Assembly (NCBI GenBank): GCA_017888105.1
Contig: JAGHGS010000124.1
Span: 1-6,297 of the forward strand
Direction: 5' to 3'
From: Bacilli bacterium
GTDB lineage: Bacteria > Bacillota_I > Bacilli_A > RF39 > UBA660
Length of the DNA stretch: 6,297 nt
Under the pieces are notes generated by a model. The model saw nothing but the letters and a program-made list of their open reading frames with translations, did no database searches and had not been told where the DNA came from. The position numbers and the translations under genes are program-made. Of this stretch, positions 6,291-6,297 are shown in pieces. Numbering within the stretch: the first letter of the stretch is position 1; the number at the start of each line of letters is the position of its first letter.

Positions 6291-6297
6291 TCCTTTC
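6271..6297 (+). CDS. Possible start of the next operon gene, 3' partial
   Basis: In a different frame from the glycosyltransferase, ATG at 6271 or 6274 opens a frame that runs to the window end (M-M-K-V-P-N-N-P-F). It would overlap the glycosyltransferase by 17-20 bases, in keeping with the overlapping style of this operon. The Shine-Dalgarno is weak (an AAGAAG run upstream). Nine codons are too few to name a product. Confidence 0.4.

Noticed and set aside
1..6297. CRISPR arrays, tRNA or rRNA genes, insertion sequences
   Set aside because: No regularly spaced direct repeats, cloverleaf-like sequence, transposase motifs or terminal inverted repeats were recognised by reading.

Overview
The window is a compact, AT-rich stretch with every gene on the plus strand, good Shine-Dalgarno sites (GGAGG, AAGGAG) and TGA used as an ordinary stop codon. 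This fits a low-GC Bacillota genome read with the standard bacterial code, possibly an uncultured gut-type Bacilli or Clostridia. The taxon is inferred from composition and gene style only.

Bases 1-2634 hold signalling and regulation. The 3' part of a membrane hybrid histidine kinase (HisKA, ATPase, receiver and Hpt domains) is followed by a LysR-type regulator. That regulator ends in a rho-independent terminator whose left arm contains the last coding bases. Bases 2635-2718 are a short intergenic gap with a 17-bp AT-rich perfect inverted repeat and a good candidate promoter.

Bases 2719-6290 look like one operon of four overlapping genes, probably continuing into a fifth that starts at 6271 or 6274 and leaves the window. 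The genes encode a PHP-domain hydrolase, a CMP N-glycosidase-like protein of the nucleoside deoxyribosyltransferase superfamily (BlsM/MilB type), a radical SAM enzyme with a cysteine-rich SPASM-like tail, and a GT-B glycosyltransferase.

The last three match, by fold and by order of chemistry, the opening steps of cytosine nucleoside antibiotic biosynthesis (blasticidin S, mildiomycin). In that pathway CMP gives free cytosine, cytosine plus UDP-glucuronate gives cytosylglucuronate, and a radical SAM enzyme decarboxylates it. Those clusters are known mainly from Streptomyces, so a version in an AT-rich Bacillota carrying a PHP protein would be a candidate undescribed nucleoside pathway. The glycosidase assignment is the firmest. 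The radical SAM and glycosyltransferase assignments rest on fold-level motifs plus context.
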